Below are positions 52,681 through 61,820 of a stretch of 64,000 nucleotides of DNA, one piece after another. Location: NCBI GenBank assembly GCA_964453995.1, contig CAYVQC010000001.1, forward strand, positions 62,001 to 126,000, in the 5' to 3' direction. The DNA comes from SKVR01 sp964453995. GTDB taxonomy: Bacteria > Bacteroidota > Bacteroidia > Bacteroidales > UBA7960. The translations under genes and the position numbers were made by a program. The notes beneath the pieces are model-generated. The model had not been told where the DNA came from. It saw only the letters and a list, made by a program, of their open reading frames with translations, and did no database searches. Every line of letters starts with the position of its first letter. Position 1 is the first letter of the stretch.

Positions 52681-53160
52681 TCAATCAATAATATCAGCAG
52701 GAGATTCCATGTAATAATAGCCATAATCCATAAGGTAATCTACTATCTGCTCATCCGAATCAGGGCTATCTGTTTCAGAATCCAGGTTATTGGTTTCAAG
52801 AATCATTTCGTAATATGCATCAGTCTGGTAATCTGCATACCATACCATATATTCTTCATAAAAACCCTCATCAGCTATACCGTTTATACTTTGGCTGGCA
52901 TCCCTGAGCAGGAAGAAATATCCTGCCAACATAAGCATAACTGATAATACTCCAACCAGGACAAAGCGGGGCAATTTCTGAAAAACAGGCTGAGCATTCT
53001 CTTTCTTATTCAAACCAGAGATCGAAATTTTTTCACTAATCTGACCGGAAAGCCCATCAAAATACCCCTCAGGAGCTATAAAAGGATTCTCTCCTTTAAG
53101 CTTATCAAGATTAGGTGCTATTGGGTGCAACTCTTTTTTAATATTTTCTTTTTCACTCAT
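52681..53160 (-). CDS. Single-pass membrane anti-sigma-like protein
   Basis: A 159-residue protein with one membrane helix at about residues 68-86 ('FVLVGVLSVMLMLAGYFFLL'). The N-terminal cytoplasmic part contains 'KGENPFIAPEGYFDGL', a motif recurrent in Bacteroidota anti-sigma candidates; the C-terminal outer part is acidic and Tyr-rich ('EEYMVWYADYQTDAYYEM'). It lies 44 nt after the ECF sigma gene, so it probably holds the sigma factor at the membrane. This is inference from position and topology; no zinc-type anti-sigma motif is present. Confidence 0.72.
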   Translation of the reverse strand: MSEKENIKKELHPIAPNLDKLKGENPFIAPEGYFDGLSGQISEKISISGLNKKENAQPVFQKLPRFVLVGVLSVMLMLAGYFFLLRDASQSINGIADEGFYEEYMVWYADYQTDAYYEMILETNNLDSETDSPDSDEQIVDYLMDYGYYYMESPADIID

Positions 53161-53204
53161 AGTAAGCCGATTATAAATCTTAGACAAAAAAACCAACAAC
53201 AGGT

Positions 53205-53753
53205 TTAATTTTCAGTAAGATATTTTTCAATTTTATTTACAGCATGATGGTAAGATGCCTTTAATGCTCCAACAGATGTATCCAAAACAGCAGACATATC
53301 CTCATATTTCATTTCATCGTAATAGCGCAGGTTAAACACAATGCGTTGTTTTTCCGGAAGCTTTAGGATAGCCTTTTGCAGTTTTTTCTGAATTTCATTG
53401 CCCGAAAAAAATGTTCCCGTATCTATTTTATTGCTCAAAACATCTTCTACATCATTCCAGGGTAAGAAATACCTCAATCTTTTTCTTTTTAAAAATGTAA
53501 GGGCTTCATTGGTGGCTATTCGATAAAGCCAGGTAAATAAACCAGACTCGCTCCTGAAATTCCCCAGAGCTTTCCATGCCTTAACAAATACTTCCTGAAC
53601 CAGGTCGTTGGTATCTTCATGGTCGATCACCAATCTTCTGAGGTGCCAGTAAATTTTTTCCTGGTATTTTTTTACAATCAGGTTAAAGGCATAGTTTGGA
53701 TTTCCGGATTGTTTATAAAGTTCCAGTAAGTATTCATCCGTATAGTGTTCCAT
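53205..53753 (-). CDS. ECF-type RNA polymerase sigma factor
   Basis: A 182-residue sigma-70 family extracytoplasmic function factor. Region 2: 'WHLRRLVIDHEDTNDLVQEVFVKAWKALGNF' (as consecutive segments), with the 'FTWLYRIATNEALTFLKRKR' -10 recognition part; region 4: 'LPEKQRIVFNLRYYDEMKYEDMSAVL' and 'SVGALKASYHHAVNKIEKY' HTH. It is first in an operon with an anti-sigma and a CpxP-like gene, the usual envelope-stress layout in Bacteroidota. Confidence 0.93.
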   Translation of the reverse strand: MEHYTDEYLLELYKQSGNPNYAFNLIVKKYQEKIYWHLRRLVIDHEDTNDLVQEVFVKAWKALGNFRSESGLFTWLYRIATNEALTFLKRKRLRYFLPWNDVEDVLSNKIDTGTFFSGNEIQKKLQKAILKLPEKQRIVFNLRYYDEMKYEDMSAVLDTSVGALKASYHHAVNKIEKYLTEN

Positions 53754-54026
53754 ATAATCTACTGAGGTAAATCCTCTTTGTATGTATCAGGGCATTAATA
53801 CAGTTTAAACTCGACTCATTTAGCAGACTTTTTTTTTCCATAAAGGTTTAATGTCATAGAAACTTTTTTGGTTCACAATTTATTTGGCCGTAAAATGTCC
53901 TAAAAGCGGGCAATTAATCCTGCTGATTCATAAGTGAAAAGGAAGCTGCTTCTGTTCTCCATTGCCAATAACTATTCCTGAAAAAGAAGTATGTCAGTGA
54001 AAATGCAGACACAACCACTGACCAAA

Positions 54027-55418
54027 TTAATAATTCAGATTGACCACAGTGGAAATCCCTGAATCGATCCGGAAAGTTTTTTCTTTGGAGAAAATGGTTT
54101 GACTGGAAGCTTTGGAACGATAGACTACCCTATAGGTTCCAGGCTGGAGATAGATCGATTCGCTCTGGGCATTTTCACGAATTACATGAACAACATTTAG
54201 CTTATTGTCCTCTTCATGCAATATTTTGGCATATCCTTGTGCGGGCAACCTTATTACAGCAATACCAGGCTGAGGTACCTCAACAGTTGTTGTATGGCTC
54301 TGCCTAATATCAATATTTTTCACATGCACCCTGGGTAATGATAAAATCTCCAGGTCATATTCTCCAACAAGGTATTTCTCCGTATTTCCAAAGATCTGCG
54401 TTGTGAGAGTTTCCATTTCACCAGCCTTTCTTACAATAGCCCGGTAGGCAACCTGCGTTTTGCCTCCCACCAAAAGGGTAAGGCTACCCTGGGGGGCATC
54501 AATGGGGATAATATTGTGTTTGCCCGGATTAACCTTTACCTCGAGTTTTTCTACCGGTGGCATTGTATGAACCTTAATATCATATATCATAAGAGGATCC
54601 AGGTAGTACAATGTATCCGGAGTACCCCTATGATTCATGGTATGAACAAAACTTTCCATAATCCTGCCACTGGTGTGGTCATATAATGTTATGGGCACGT
54701 TCGTTTCTGTTGGCAAACCATAAATATCCATAAGGTTTACCTGGGCAGTAGTATTGTCTAATGCCTGAGAAATTACAATGTTAAGGCTTTGCCTGAACTC
54801 TACTTCACTGGTGGCATCAAAATACTGACCCACACACTCAAAATCAGCACTAAAATCACGTCCAATACCAATAATGAAAGGTTTGAGAAAAATCCCTTTT
54901 TTTTGCAATTCCCTGGAGACGGCGCATGGATCACCGCCGCACTCCTCAATCCCATCGGTAATGAGCACTATTATATTCCTGCAATTATCACAAGGGGGAA
55001 AATCATGCTGCGCTCTTTCCAGCGACATAGCAATGGGAGTTGTTCCCCTGGGAGTAATACTTCTTAATCGCTGTTTTATTTGGGGAATATTGTCATTGTC
55101 AAAAGGAATCTCAAGCTTAGAATCATCACAATCCTGCGGAGGGAAACGTTTTTGATGGCCATAAACCCTAAGGGCAAGCTGAGTATTTGGGGTTTGCTCA
55201 AGACTGTCTAGCAGTTCAGTAAGAAGATCACGGGCAATATTAATTCGCATATCACTTTGCCAACGGGCAAACATACTTTGCGAAGCATCAAATATAAACA
55301 ATATACGGGTCAGGGGAGGCTCCTTCTCATTGGGCTGCTGGCGTCCCTGTCCTGTTAGTGAATTACTGATACAAATCAGAAATACTATTAATGATAATGC
55401 TAACTTTTTACTATTCAA
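54027..55418 (-). CDS. Exported von Willebrand factor A-domain protein
   Basis: A 463-residue exported protein. Signal peptide (residues 1-23, ending 'NSLTGQ'); a VWA domain at about residues 40-210 with MIDAS 'FDASQSM', the threonine site in 'TPRGTTPIAMS' and 'LITDGIEECGGDPC'; then beta-rich repeats ('MDIYGLPTETNVPITLYD', 'YDIKVHTMPPVEKLEVKV') ending 'GTYRVVYRSK'. VWA proteins bind ligands or partners through metal. The start codon lies just after a possible TACATTTA -7 element. The function is unknown; the gene is alone on its strand. Confidence 0.86.
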   Translation of the reverse strand: MNSKKLALSLIVFLICISNSLTGQGRQQPNEKEPPLTRILFIFDASQSMFARWQSDMRINIARDLLTELLDSLEQTPNTQLALRVYGHQKRFPPQDCDDSKLEIPFDNDNIPQIKQRLRSITPRGTTPIAMSLERAQHDFPPCDNCRNIIVLITDGIEECGGDPCAVSRELQKKGIFLKPFIIGIGRDFSADFECVGQYFDATSEVEFRQSLNIVISQALDNTTAQVNLMDIYGLPTETNVPITLYDHTSGRIMESFVHTMNHRGTPDTLYYLDPLMIYDIKVHTMPPVEKLEVKVNPGKHNIIPIDAPQGSLTLLVGGKTQVAYRAIVRKAGEMETLTTQIFGNTEKYLVGEYDLEILSLPRVHVKNIDIRQSHTTTVEVPQPGIAVIRLPAQGYAKILHEEDNKLNVVHVIRENAQSESIYLQPGTYRVVYRSKASSQTIFSKEKTFRIDSGISTVVNLNY

Positions 55419-55824
55419 TGTGCGCTTTTTCTTGTTAAATGTATTTTATTTCTACGCAAAAAGTGACAAAATGTTGTAATAATTCCTGCAGAGAAAAATT
55501 ACGCCATGCAAAACGTTGCAAATTTTCTTTTTCGAGCATGTTTTTACTTTGCATCGAGTTGAATATAACTATAAATTCAACTATCCCGGCAAATTTAGTC
55601 AATTAGCTATTGCCTTTTATCAGAAAACATACGGGATATTGAGAAAAGGAATAGTGTAACATAAAAAACAGTAATTATTCGCAACAGCCCAAGAACGAAA
55701 TTATAAGTGTTTTTTCATACACACCCCCACTTTTTTTATTGCTTTTCTGCTAAATTGATACTTTTTTTTAATGCAACCCCGTTTTTTTGACTACCTTTGC
55801 CCGAAAACCTTAACATTTTACATT
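55419..55824. other. Divergent intergenic region
   Basis: About 405 nt of AT-rich spacer between the VWA gene and glutamine synthetase. It holds a -7-like TACATTTA for the VWA gene (minus strand, 55436-55443) and the glnN promoter near its right end. No other gene or structured element is seen. Confidence 0.5.
55767..55799 (+). promoter_or_regulatory. Promoter of glutamine synthetase III
   Basis: TACCTTTG is a full -7 match; a weak TTTA lies 21 nt upstream as -33. Transcription would start near 55805, 20 nt before the ATG. Confidence 0.5.
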
Positions 55825-58017
55825 ATGAGCAACAGAAGATTTACAGCGATCAAAGAGTCACTAAAACACGAACCCCTGGAATTGAACGGTATTCCCTCAA
55901 AAGTATCGGAGTTTTTTGCAACAAGTGTTTTCAATGACCGCGCCATGCGAGAATACCTCCCTGACGATGTATACAGGAGTATCACAGAAAACATAGAGAA
56001 ATCAGAAAAGATTGATAAGAAAATTGCAGATCAGGTGGCATCGGCTATGCGAGCCTGGGCAATCAGCAAAGGAGCTACCCATTATACTCACTGGTTTTTA
56101 CCCTTAAACGGGGCTACAGCCGAAAAGCATGATTCCTTTTTCAGCCCCTCGTCAGATAACAACATGAGTATAGAGCAGTTTGACGGAAGTAAACTGGTAC
56201 AACAGGAACCTGACGCCAGTAGTTTGCCCAGTGGTGGTTTGCGAAATACATTTGAGGCCAGGGGTTACTCTGCTTGGGACCCCTCCTCTCCTGCATTCAT
56301 AATGGATAATACGCTATGTATCCCCACAATATTCGTAGCCTACACCGGAGATGCCCTTGATTTTAAAACTCCCCTGCTTAAAGCACTTAGCTTCATTGAT
56401 AAAGAGGCAACAGAAGTATGCCAACTATTCGACAGAAGTATTACCAAAGTTTTTTCTACCCTTGGTTGGGAACAGGAATATTTTCTGGTAGATGAAGCTC
56501 TATTTTATGCTCGACCCGACCTTGTTTTAACCGGACGTACCTTGCTGGGACATGCTCCTGCCAAAGGACAGCAGCTGGAAGATCATTACTTTGGTGCTAT
56601 TGCACCCAGGGTGCGGGCCTTTATGAATGAATTTGAATACGAAGCATGGAGACTGGGTATCCCAGTAAAAACAAGGCACAACGAGGTTGCTCCTAATCAG
56701 TTTGAACTCGCCCCCGTATTCGAAGAGGCAAATATCGCCATTGATCACAACCAATTGGTAATGGTGGTGATGGATAAAGTTGCACGGAAGCACAAATTCA
56801 GAATCCTTTTTCATGAAAAACCCTTTGCAGGACTAAATGGTAGCGGGAAACACAACAATTGGTCCCTGGCAACAAATACCGGAAAAAATCTTCTCAGCCC
56901 GGGTCACACACCCAAAACCAACCTTTTGTTCCTTACCTTCTTCATTAATTTTATCAAGGCAGTGCATGAACATGCCGATTTGCTAAGAGCAGCCATTGCA
57001 TCGGCGGGCAACGATCATCGTCTGGGGGCTAATGAAGCTCCCCCGGCTATCATCTCGGTATTTATCGGTTCGCAACTTACAAAGGTGCTAGAAGATATAG
57101 AGAAAAAGGTGAAAAACAGAAAAATGACCCCTGAAGAAAAAACCGAACTGAAACTAAATATTGGAAAGATCCCACAAATCATCCTGGATAACACAGACCG
57201 AAATCGTACCTCCCCTGTAGCTTTTACGGGTAATAAATTCGAATTCAGGGCTGTTGGATCGGCGGCAAACTGTGGCCCCGCCATGATTACTATCAATTCA
57301 ATAGTTGCCAATCAGCTTAAAAAATTCAGAAAAACAGTAGAGACTGCCCTGGATAAGGGAGAAGACAAAGATGAAGCTATCTTCAAAATTTTAAGAGATT
57401 ACATTATCCAAAGTAAACCCATCTTATTTGAAGGCAATGGTTATAGTGATGAATGGGTAATTGAGGCTGAAAAAAGAGGGCTGTCGAATTTTAAAAATAC
57501 CCCAGATGCACTTGCTGCTTTTCTGAGCGAAAGCACTAAAAAACTTTTTGTTGAGAATAACATATTTACGGAAAAAGAACTTGAAGCCCGCTGGGAAATC
57601 AGGCACGAAAACTATGCAAAGGTAATTCAGATCGAATCAAGGGTAATGGCAGACCTTGCAGGTAACCACATTATACCTACAGCCATAAGGTACCAGAGCA
57701 TTTTGGTAGATAATGTAAGAGGGCTCAAGGAAATCCTTTCGAAAGAACAATTTGAAAAACAGGCAGAGCTCCAGATATACATTATTGGAAAAATCTCTGA
57801 ACATACTACCGAAATTCGAAAATTTGTAAAAGAGATGATCGAAAAAAGAAAAGTTGCCAATGCCATTGAGGCATCAAATGAAAGAGCCACATTCTACTGC
57901 AATGAAGTAAAACCATACCTTGAAACAATAAGGTATCATGTAGATAAACTTGAAGTACTTGTGGATGATGAAATGTGGACTTTACCCAAATATCGGGAAA
58001 TGCTTTTTGTAAAATAA
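55825..58017 (+). CDS. glnN: Glutamine synthetase type III
   Basis: ATP-dependent synthesis of glutamine from glutamate and ammonia by the large (about 730 residue) GSIII type, common in Bacteroidota. Visible features: 'THWFLPLNGATAEKHDSF' near residue 90, 'LGWEQEYFLVDEALF' (metal-binding Glu) near 215, 'RHNEVAPNQFELAPVFEEANIAIDHNQL' (in parts) near 290 and 'EKPFAGLNGSGKHNNWSL' near 335. The start is set at the ATG just after the promoter; an upstream in-frame ATG would be inside it. A strong terminator follows. No adenylylation-type regulator is nearby. Confidence 0.96.
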   Translation: MSNRRFTAIKESLKHEPLELNGIPSKVSEFFATSVFNDRAMREYLPDDVYRSITENIEKSEKIDKKIADQVASAMRAWAISKGATHYTHWFLPLNGATAEKHDSFFSPSSDNNMSIEQFDGSKLVQQEPDASSLPSGGLRNTFEARGYSAWDPSSPAFIMDNTLCIPTIFVAYTGDALDFKTPLLKALSFIDKEATEVCQLFDRSITKVFSTLGWEQEYFLVDEALFYARPDLVLTGRTLLGHAPAKGQQLEDHYFGAIAPRVRAFMNEFEYEAWRLGIPVKTRHNEVAPNQFELAPVFEEANIAIDHNQLVMVVMDKVARKHKFRILFHEKPFAGLNGSGKHNNWSLATNTGKNLLSPGHTPKTNLLFLTFFINFIKAVHEHADLLRAAIASAGNDHRLGANEAPPAIISVFIGSQLTKVLEDIEKKVKNRKMTPEEKTELKLNIGKIPQIILDNTDRNRTSPVAFTGNKFEFRAVGSAANCGPAMITINSIVANQLKKFRKTVETALDKGEDKDEAIFKILRDYIIQSKPILFEGNGYSDEWVIEAEKRGLSNFKNTPDALAAFLSESTKKLFVENNIFTEKELEARWEIRHENYAKVIQIESRVMADLAGNHIIPTAIRYQSILVDNVRGLKEILSKEQFEKQAELQIYIIGKISEHTTEIRKFVKEMIEKRKVANAIEASNERATFYCNEVKPYLETIRYHVDKLEVLVDDEMWTLPKYREMLFVK

Positions 58018-58052
58018 AACCCCATTTGTAATCCACCGCACTAAGCAAAAAC

Positions 58053-58112
58053 AAAAAACCGGTCCTTAGCCCAATTTTTCAGGAAAATTGAACTTTCAGG
58101 GCCGGTTTTTTT
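58053..58112 (+). terminator. Terminator after glutamine synthetase (likely bidirectional)
   Basis: AAAACCGG / CCGGTTTT outer arms and an inner CAATTTT/AAAATTG stem, followed by T8 on the plus strand and A-rich sequence on the other side, so it can also end the convergent DUF3078 transcript. Confidence 0.8.
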
Positions 58113-58135
58113 TATTGGTGGGCAGAAGTTAATTA

Positions 58136-59044
58136 CTAAAAATTGTACGTAAGTCCAATTCCAAATTGTTGCATAAACTGTGTGGTAGGTCCGGTTACAG
58201 TTACTTCTTCTCCATTTACAGTTTCTGTTCGGGTTATATCAATATCATGATCGTAGAGTAAATGTAATCCAATGGTTGCGGTTAGAAATTCATTGATTGG
58301 CATGTTGATGCCTGTTAACCAGTCTACATCAGTATTCTTTCTGTTATCGGCATTGGAATCAGTGTAGTTATTAAACAAGATAACCCTTGAATTGACATTT
58401 ACATTGGTTATTACCTCTTTCTGAAATTCGATCCTCACCATGGCCCCCAGCTCCGGATTTACATTTTCACCCGGTTCAACACCATAAGCACCCTGGGAAG
58501 ATAAATCATCATCCATCACAAAAGTAAATTTCCCGGTTACCGGGGAGATAAAAAACGAAATATAATCTGCAGGTTTATAGTCAAGTCCCAAAGCTACAGT
58601 AAGATATCCGGGAGCCATAAATCTTGAAACAACATTTTCGTCATCTGGCAAATTATATCCTTTATCAAATTGCGATTGAAAGTTGAATATAGCTGAATAA
58701 TTCAATTTGGGATTGATCTCCCTTCCAAGTTTTGAAAAGAATTCAATTTTATCGGTATTCTTTCTTACAGGATTATTTTCGAGTTTTATAATACCATAAG
58801 ACAGGTCAAGATAGCTCTCCCAGGAAATCTTATCATTTGCATAATTAACATTCATCCTTGCATTTGTAGTGGACGAGAATGAATTTTCACCCCCGGCAGC
58901 CCAATTGGTAAAATTCACCTGGTTAAGATTCTGTTGAAAGAAGCCAGAAAACTCCCAGTTTTTATCCTCTTCATTTTCAGCATCCTGCGCAATCAGCAAA
59001 ACCGAAACCATCACCATCAATACACCAAACATTAACTTTTTCAT
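58136..59044 (-). CDS. DUF3078-family outer-membrane-associated protein
   Basis: A 302-residue exported protein (signal 'MKKLMFGVLMVMVSVLLIAQ'). The mature part is a string of alternating beta strands, with 'GFFQQNLNQVNFTNWAAGGENSFSST' near its start, the DUF3078 hallmark, and ends with Phe ('GIGLTYNF'), a typical outer-membrane barrel C-terminus. It is probably a beta-barrel protein; the function is unknown. The start is the ATG of the signal peptide; a longer frame lacks support. It is a single gene convergent with glutamine synthetase. Confidence 0.85.
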   Translation of the reverse strand: MKKLMFGVLMVMVSVLLIAQDAENEEDKNWEFSGFFQQNLNQVNFTNWAAGGENSFSSTTNARMNVNYANDKISWESYLDLSYGIIKLENNPVRKNTDKIEFFSKLGREINPKLNYSAIFNFQSQFDKGYNLPDDENVVSRFMAPGYLTVALGLDYKPADYISFFISPVTGKFTFVMDDDLSSQGAYGVEPGENVNPELGAMVRIEFQKEVITNVNVNSRVILFNNYTDSNADNRKNTDVDWLTGINMPINEFLTATIGLHLLYDHDIDITRTETVNGEEVTVTGPTTQFMQQFGIGLTYNF

Positions 59045-59242
59045 TTTCGTAGGTTTAAATTTATAAATTGAGAAAAAGACCCTAATAATATGTTTTTTAG
59101 CTATGGAATAGCAATAATGTGTCAAACAATAATAAAATAATAATGTTTACTTTACGAATGTTTTCATTTTGCAAACCGATGTAGGCTTTTATCGTGCTTC
59201 ACCCATCAAAGAAAATAATCATTCTTGTAAAATATTTTGAGT

Positions 59243-60241
59243 ATGAGAGCTATTGTATTTGAAAATCCTCATGATCCGTGTATTGTTTCAGAAATCCCTG
59301 TCCCTGAGCCTGGGGAAGGAGAGGTACTTGTAAAAATCATATCAGCTTCATTAAACAGAAGAGATTACTGGATCAAAAAAGGTATATACCAGGCCAGCAG
59401 GTTCCCTTGCGTACCCGGATCAGATGGAGCAGGTATTGTTGAAAAAGCAGGGCCCGGAATAAGCACTGACCTTGAAGGAAAAGAAATAATTATCAATCCA
59501 GCCCTGAACTGGGGAGATAATCCTGATTACCATGGTGATCGGTTTGAGATCCTTGGCCTTCCCCGGCAAGGTACTTTAGCAGAATATGTGTGTGTGCCAG
59601 CTGAAAACATTTATCCAAAACCTTCAGGTTACTCTTTCGAAAAAGCATCTGCTCTGCCATTGGCAGGACTTACTGCATATCGTGCATTGTTTACAAGAGG
59701 AAAGCTTAAGGCAGGTGAGAGTATCCTTATTACCGGTGTTGGCGGTGGTGTTTCTATGTTTTTATTGAAATTTGCCGTGGCTGCAAACGCTAATGTATAT
59801 GTAACCAGCAGCTCTGAAAAAAAGATTAAAAAGGCGATACAACTTGGAGCATCATATGGGGTACAGTATAATGTTAATGGCTGGAATGAAGAATTGGCGT
59901 CACATTCCGGAGGATTTGACCTGATCATTGACAGTGCAGCAGGAAACAATTTTCCCTTACTAATATCCCTGCTTAATGTGGGCGGAAGATTAGTTAATTT
60001 TGGTGGAACTGCAGGTAAGATTCCCGAACTTACTGCAGCAAAAATCTTTTGGAAACAAGCTTCAATTTTAGGTACCACAATGGGCAGCCCTGAGGATTTT
60101 TCCAATATGCTTAGCTTTATTCATGAAAAAAATATAGAACCTGAGATTGACAAAATTTTCCCGATGGAAGATGCAGAATTATCATTCAAACACATGGAAA
60201 ATCAAGAGCAATTCGGAAAAATTGTCATCAAAATTGCTTAA
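59243..60241 (+). CDS. Zinc-less MDR-family oxidoreductase (quinone-oxidoreductase-like)
   Basis: A 332-residue NAD(P)H-dependent enzyme of the medium-chain dehydrogenase/reductase superfamily. N-terminal GroES-like domain ('GEGEVLVKIISASLNRRDYWI', 'FPCVPGSDGAGIVE') and Rossmann domain with 'GESILITGVGGGVSMFLLKFA'. The zinc ligand cysteines of classic alcohol dehydrogenases are absent, so it is closer to QOR-type reductases; the substrate is unknown. The ATG at 59243 is used; a TTG two codons earlier is possible. It is monocistronic. A weak terminator-like AATGCA/TGCATT hairpin follows. Confidence 0.86.
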   Translation: MRAIVFENPHDPCIVSEIPVPEPGEGEVLVKIISASLNRRDYWIKKGIYQASRFPCVPGSDGAGIVEKAGPGISTDLEGKEIIINPALNWGDNPDYHGDRFEILGLPRQGTLAEYVCVPAENIYPKPSGYSFEKASALPLAGLTAYRALFTRGKLKAGESILITGVGGGVSMFLLKFAVAANANVYVTSSSEKKIKKAIQLGASYGVQYNVNGWNEELASHSGGFDLIIDSAAGNNFPLLISLLNVGGRLVNFGGTAGKIPELTAAKIFWKQASILGTTMGSPEDFSNMLSFIHEKNIEPEIDKIFPMEDAELSFKHMENQEQFGKIVIKIA

Positions 60242-60429
60242 TCAATGCATTTGGGAAGTTGCATTTTCTTCGATTTTTTCCGCACTCATGCAGGCCCCTA
60301 TTTAAGGGATTACATATATAAACACCTGACAGAATGATAATTAGCAAGCATAAACAAAAAAAACACAGCGAGAGGAATCAACTTTTTTACTGTGGTTTAC
60401 ACCTAACAAAATTTTAGTAAATAAACGAA

Positions 60430-60460
60430 TTGTTTAAACTTGCCACCTATACTATATTTG
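60430..60460 (+). promoter_or_regulatory. Strong Bacteroidota promoter without a downstream gene
   Basis: TTG and TATATTTG are 20 nt apart, a full consensus match. No plus-strand protein gene follows; transcription from about 60466 would run toward two terminators near 60.8 kb. Confidence 0.7.
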
Positions 60461-60465
60461 ATTTA

Positions 60466-60870
60466 TAATCGTTCTTTAAAGATTTGACACGAAATATTTT
60501 CGACATAAAGAAATTAATTTATAGCAACTTGTCTGATAATAGGCAGGCATGACAATAGGTCAAACGAAGTTGAAGAAATCAACGTTTTTACGATGATGAG
60601 AGATGAAGATTGGTTTTGGCCTTATTTAATGTCGGGGAACTAAGCAATGCTTTCAGGTGTTGTCGGATACATTGTGAAAATTGCATGTTTAGTTCTCTCT
60701 GAATGGGGAGGTATCAGAGTTTATCTATTTGAAGGCAAGTTGCTTATTTTTTTTGTCGTTGTTATATAAAAAAATTGGATTTCCTCCCGGAAATCCATGT
60801 TTTTGGTTTTATTGTTTTACAGTGTTAGTGGTGTGAGGGTTGTCTTTGTGAAAAGACAACCCTTTTTTTT
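60466..60870 (+). ncRNA. Candidate non-coding RNA of about 400 nt
   Basis: Between a consensus promoter and a T9 terminator there is no open frame of useful length. Foldable parts: GTTGA/TCAAC at about 60569-60583; a long stem with GAACTAA (60637-60643) pairing TTAGTTC (60689-60695), plus GCAAT (60644-60648) with ATTGC (60680-60684); CTCTGA (60697-60702) with TCAGAG (60714-60719); GGATTTCC/GGAAATCC (60777-60796) ; and the final AGGGTTGTCTTT/AAAGACAACCCT terminator. I do not recognise a known RNA family (not tmRNA, RNase P or a SAM/TPP-type riboswitch). Confidence 0.5.
60777..60796. terminator. Inner terminator-like hairpin (possible end of the LuxR regulator transcript)
   Basis: GGATTTCC and GGAAATCC make an 8-bp stem with a 4-nt loop. 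On the minus strand it is followed by T7, so it may end the regulator transcript; on the plus strand a T5-GG-T4 run follows. Confidence 0.6.
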
Positions 60871-60871
60871 T
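60836..60871 (+). terminator. Strong plus-strand terminator
   Basis: AGGGTTGTCTTT and AAAGACAACCCT (12 bp, 4-nt loop) are followed by a T8-T9 run on the plus strand only. It points at the end of a plus-strand transcript although no plus-strand gene precedes it within 590 nt. Confidence 0.85.
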
Positions 60872-60876
60872 GTCTT

Positions 60877-61527
60877 CTAAGATGAGATAGCATTGTTTTT
60901 CAATGCAAAACTTACCAGAGCAGCAGTGTTTTTTAATCCTGATTTGGATAACATATTATTTCTGTGGCCACCCACTGTACGTGGACTAATATTCAACTTT
61001 TTTGCTATATCTGCATTGGAGAACCCCTGGCTAACCAATTGCAATACCTCAAGCTCACGCCTTGTAAAACTATCCAGTATGCTTTTTTCTTTGTTTTCCT
61101 GTTTTGCGTTGAATACTTTACGAGTTACCATTACTAGGATCTCATCACTGAAATACCCCTTTTCCTGGGCCAGATTATCGATAGCTTTAATCAACTCTTC
61201 CTTGCCAATATTTTTCAGAAGATATCCAAGTGCTCCTGCCTGAAGCATTTCTTCTACATATTCATTTTCGCCAAACATGCTCAATGCCAGAATTTTCAGA
61301 TCTGGTTTTATTTCAAGGGCACGTTTTGTTGTTTCGATGCCATTAATTCCGGGCATTTTAATATCCATAAAAACAATATCCGGAGAAATGGAAGGAAGCA
61401 TATCAATAAACTCCTCTCCAGATTCTGCCTCTGCTATAATATTTACATTTGGAATCTCTGTCAATAAATCCTTTAGACCGTTCCTGAAAATAAAGTGATC
61501 GTCTACAATTACTATTTGATGTGCCAT
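60877..61527 (-). CDS. NarL/LuxR-type response regulator
   Basis: A 216-residue response regulator. Receiver domain with 'QIVIVDDHFIFRNGL', phospho-acceptor Asp in 'DIVFMDIKMPGING' and 'GYLLKNIGKEEL'; the LuxR/GerE HTH at about residues 150-216 has 'FTRRELEVLQLVSQGFSNADIAKKLNISPRTVGGHRNN' (in overlapping parts). It lies near a single-domain response regulator and a PAS kinase, a possible partner set, but they are separate transcripts. A TATATTTG -7 box lies about 77 nt upstream (minus strand). Confidence 0.93.
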   Translation of the reverse strand: MAHQIVIVDDHFIFRNGLKDLLTEIPNVNIIAEAESGEEFIDMLPSISPDIVFMDIKMPGINGIETTKRALEIKPDLKILALSMFGENEYVEEMLQAGALGYLLKNIGKEELIKAIDNLAQEKGYFSDEILVMVTRKVFNAKQENKEKSILDSFTRRELEVLQLVSQGFSNADIAKKLNISPRTVGGHRNNMLSKSGLKNTAALVSFALKNNAISS

Positions 61528-61603
61528 AAGATTGCTAAAAAAAGGTTCTTTGCTGTGAAACCTTGTGATTATAAGATTCCATTTGTATTTATAAATTGAG
61601 GCT

Positions 61604-61631
61604 CAAATATAGCCATGCGAAAGGGAAGAAA
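61604..61631 (-). promoter_or_regulatory. Possible promoter of the LuxR-type regulator
   Basis: TATATTTG on the minus strand with TTTC 16 nt upstream; transcription would start near 61598, about 71 nt before the start codon. Confidence 0.4.
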
Positions 61632-61820
61632 TATCCGTATTTTTATGTAAATTTTAATTATTTTCCCTTTGTCTTAAATTATTGTTTAGGGAGGTTTTTT
61701 GTCTGTAAATCCCTCACAGACAAATATGAAGGTACTATTAGTGTTAAAAAATCATTGCACACATAATGCACCTATGGGCCAAGAGTTTTTAAACCAGTTA
61801 ATTGATTAAAAAAAAAGAAT

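Noticed and set aside
53754..54026. Possible small gene or RNA between the sigma factor and VWA genes
   Set aside because: Only short frames, no clear promoter pair or hairpin; spacer DNA of under 300 nt.
60466..60870. tmRNA, RNase P RNA or 6S RNA for the candidate ncRNA
   Set aside because: None of their conserved ends or cores (tmRNA GGGG-start and tag frame, RNase P GAGGAAAGUC-like core, 6S long rod with central bubble) could be matched.
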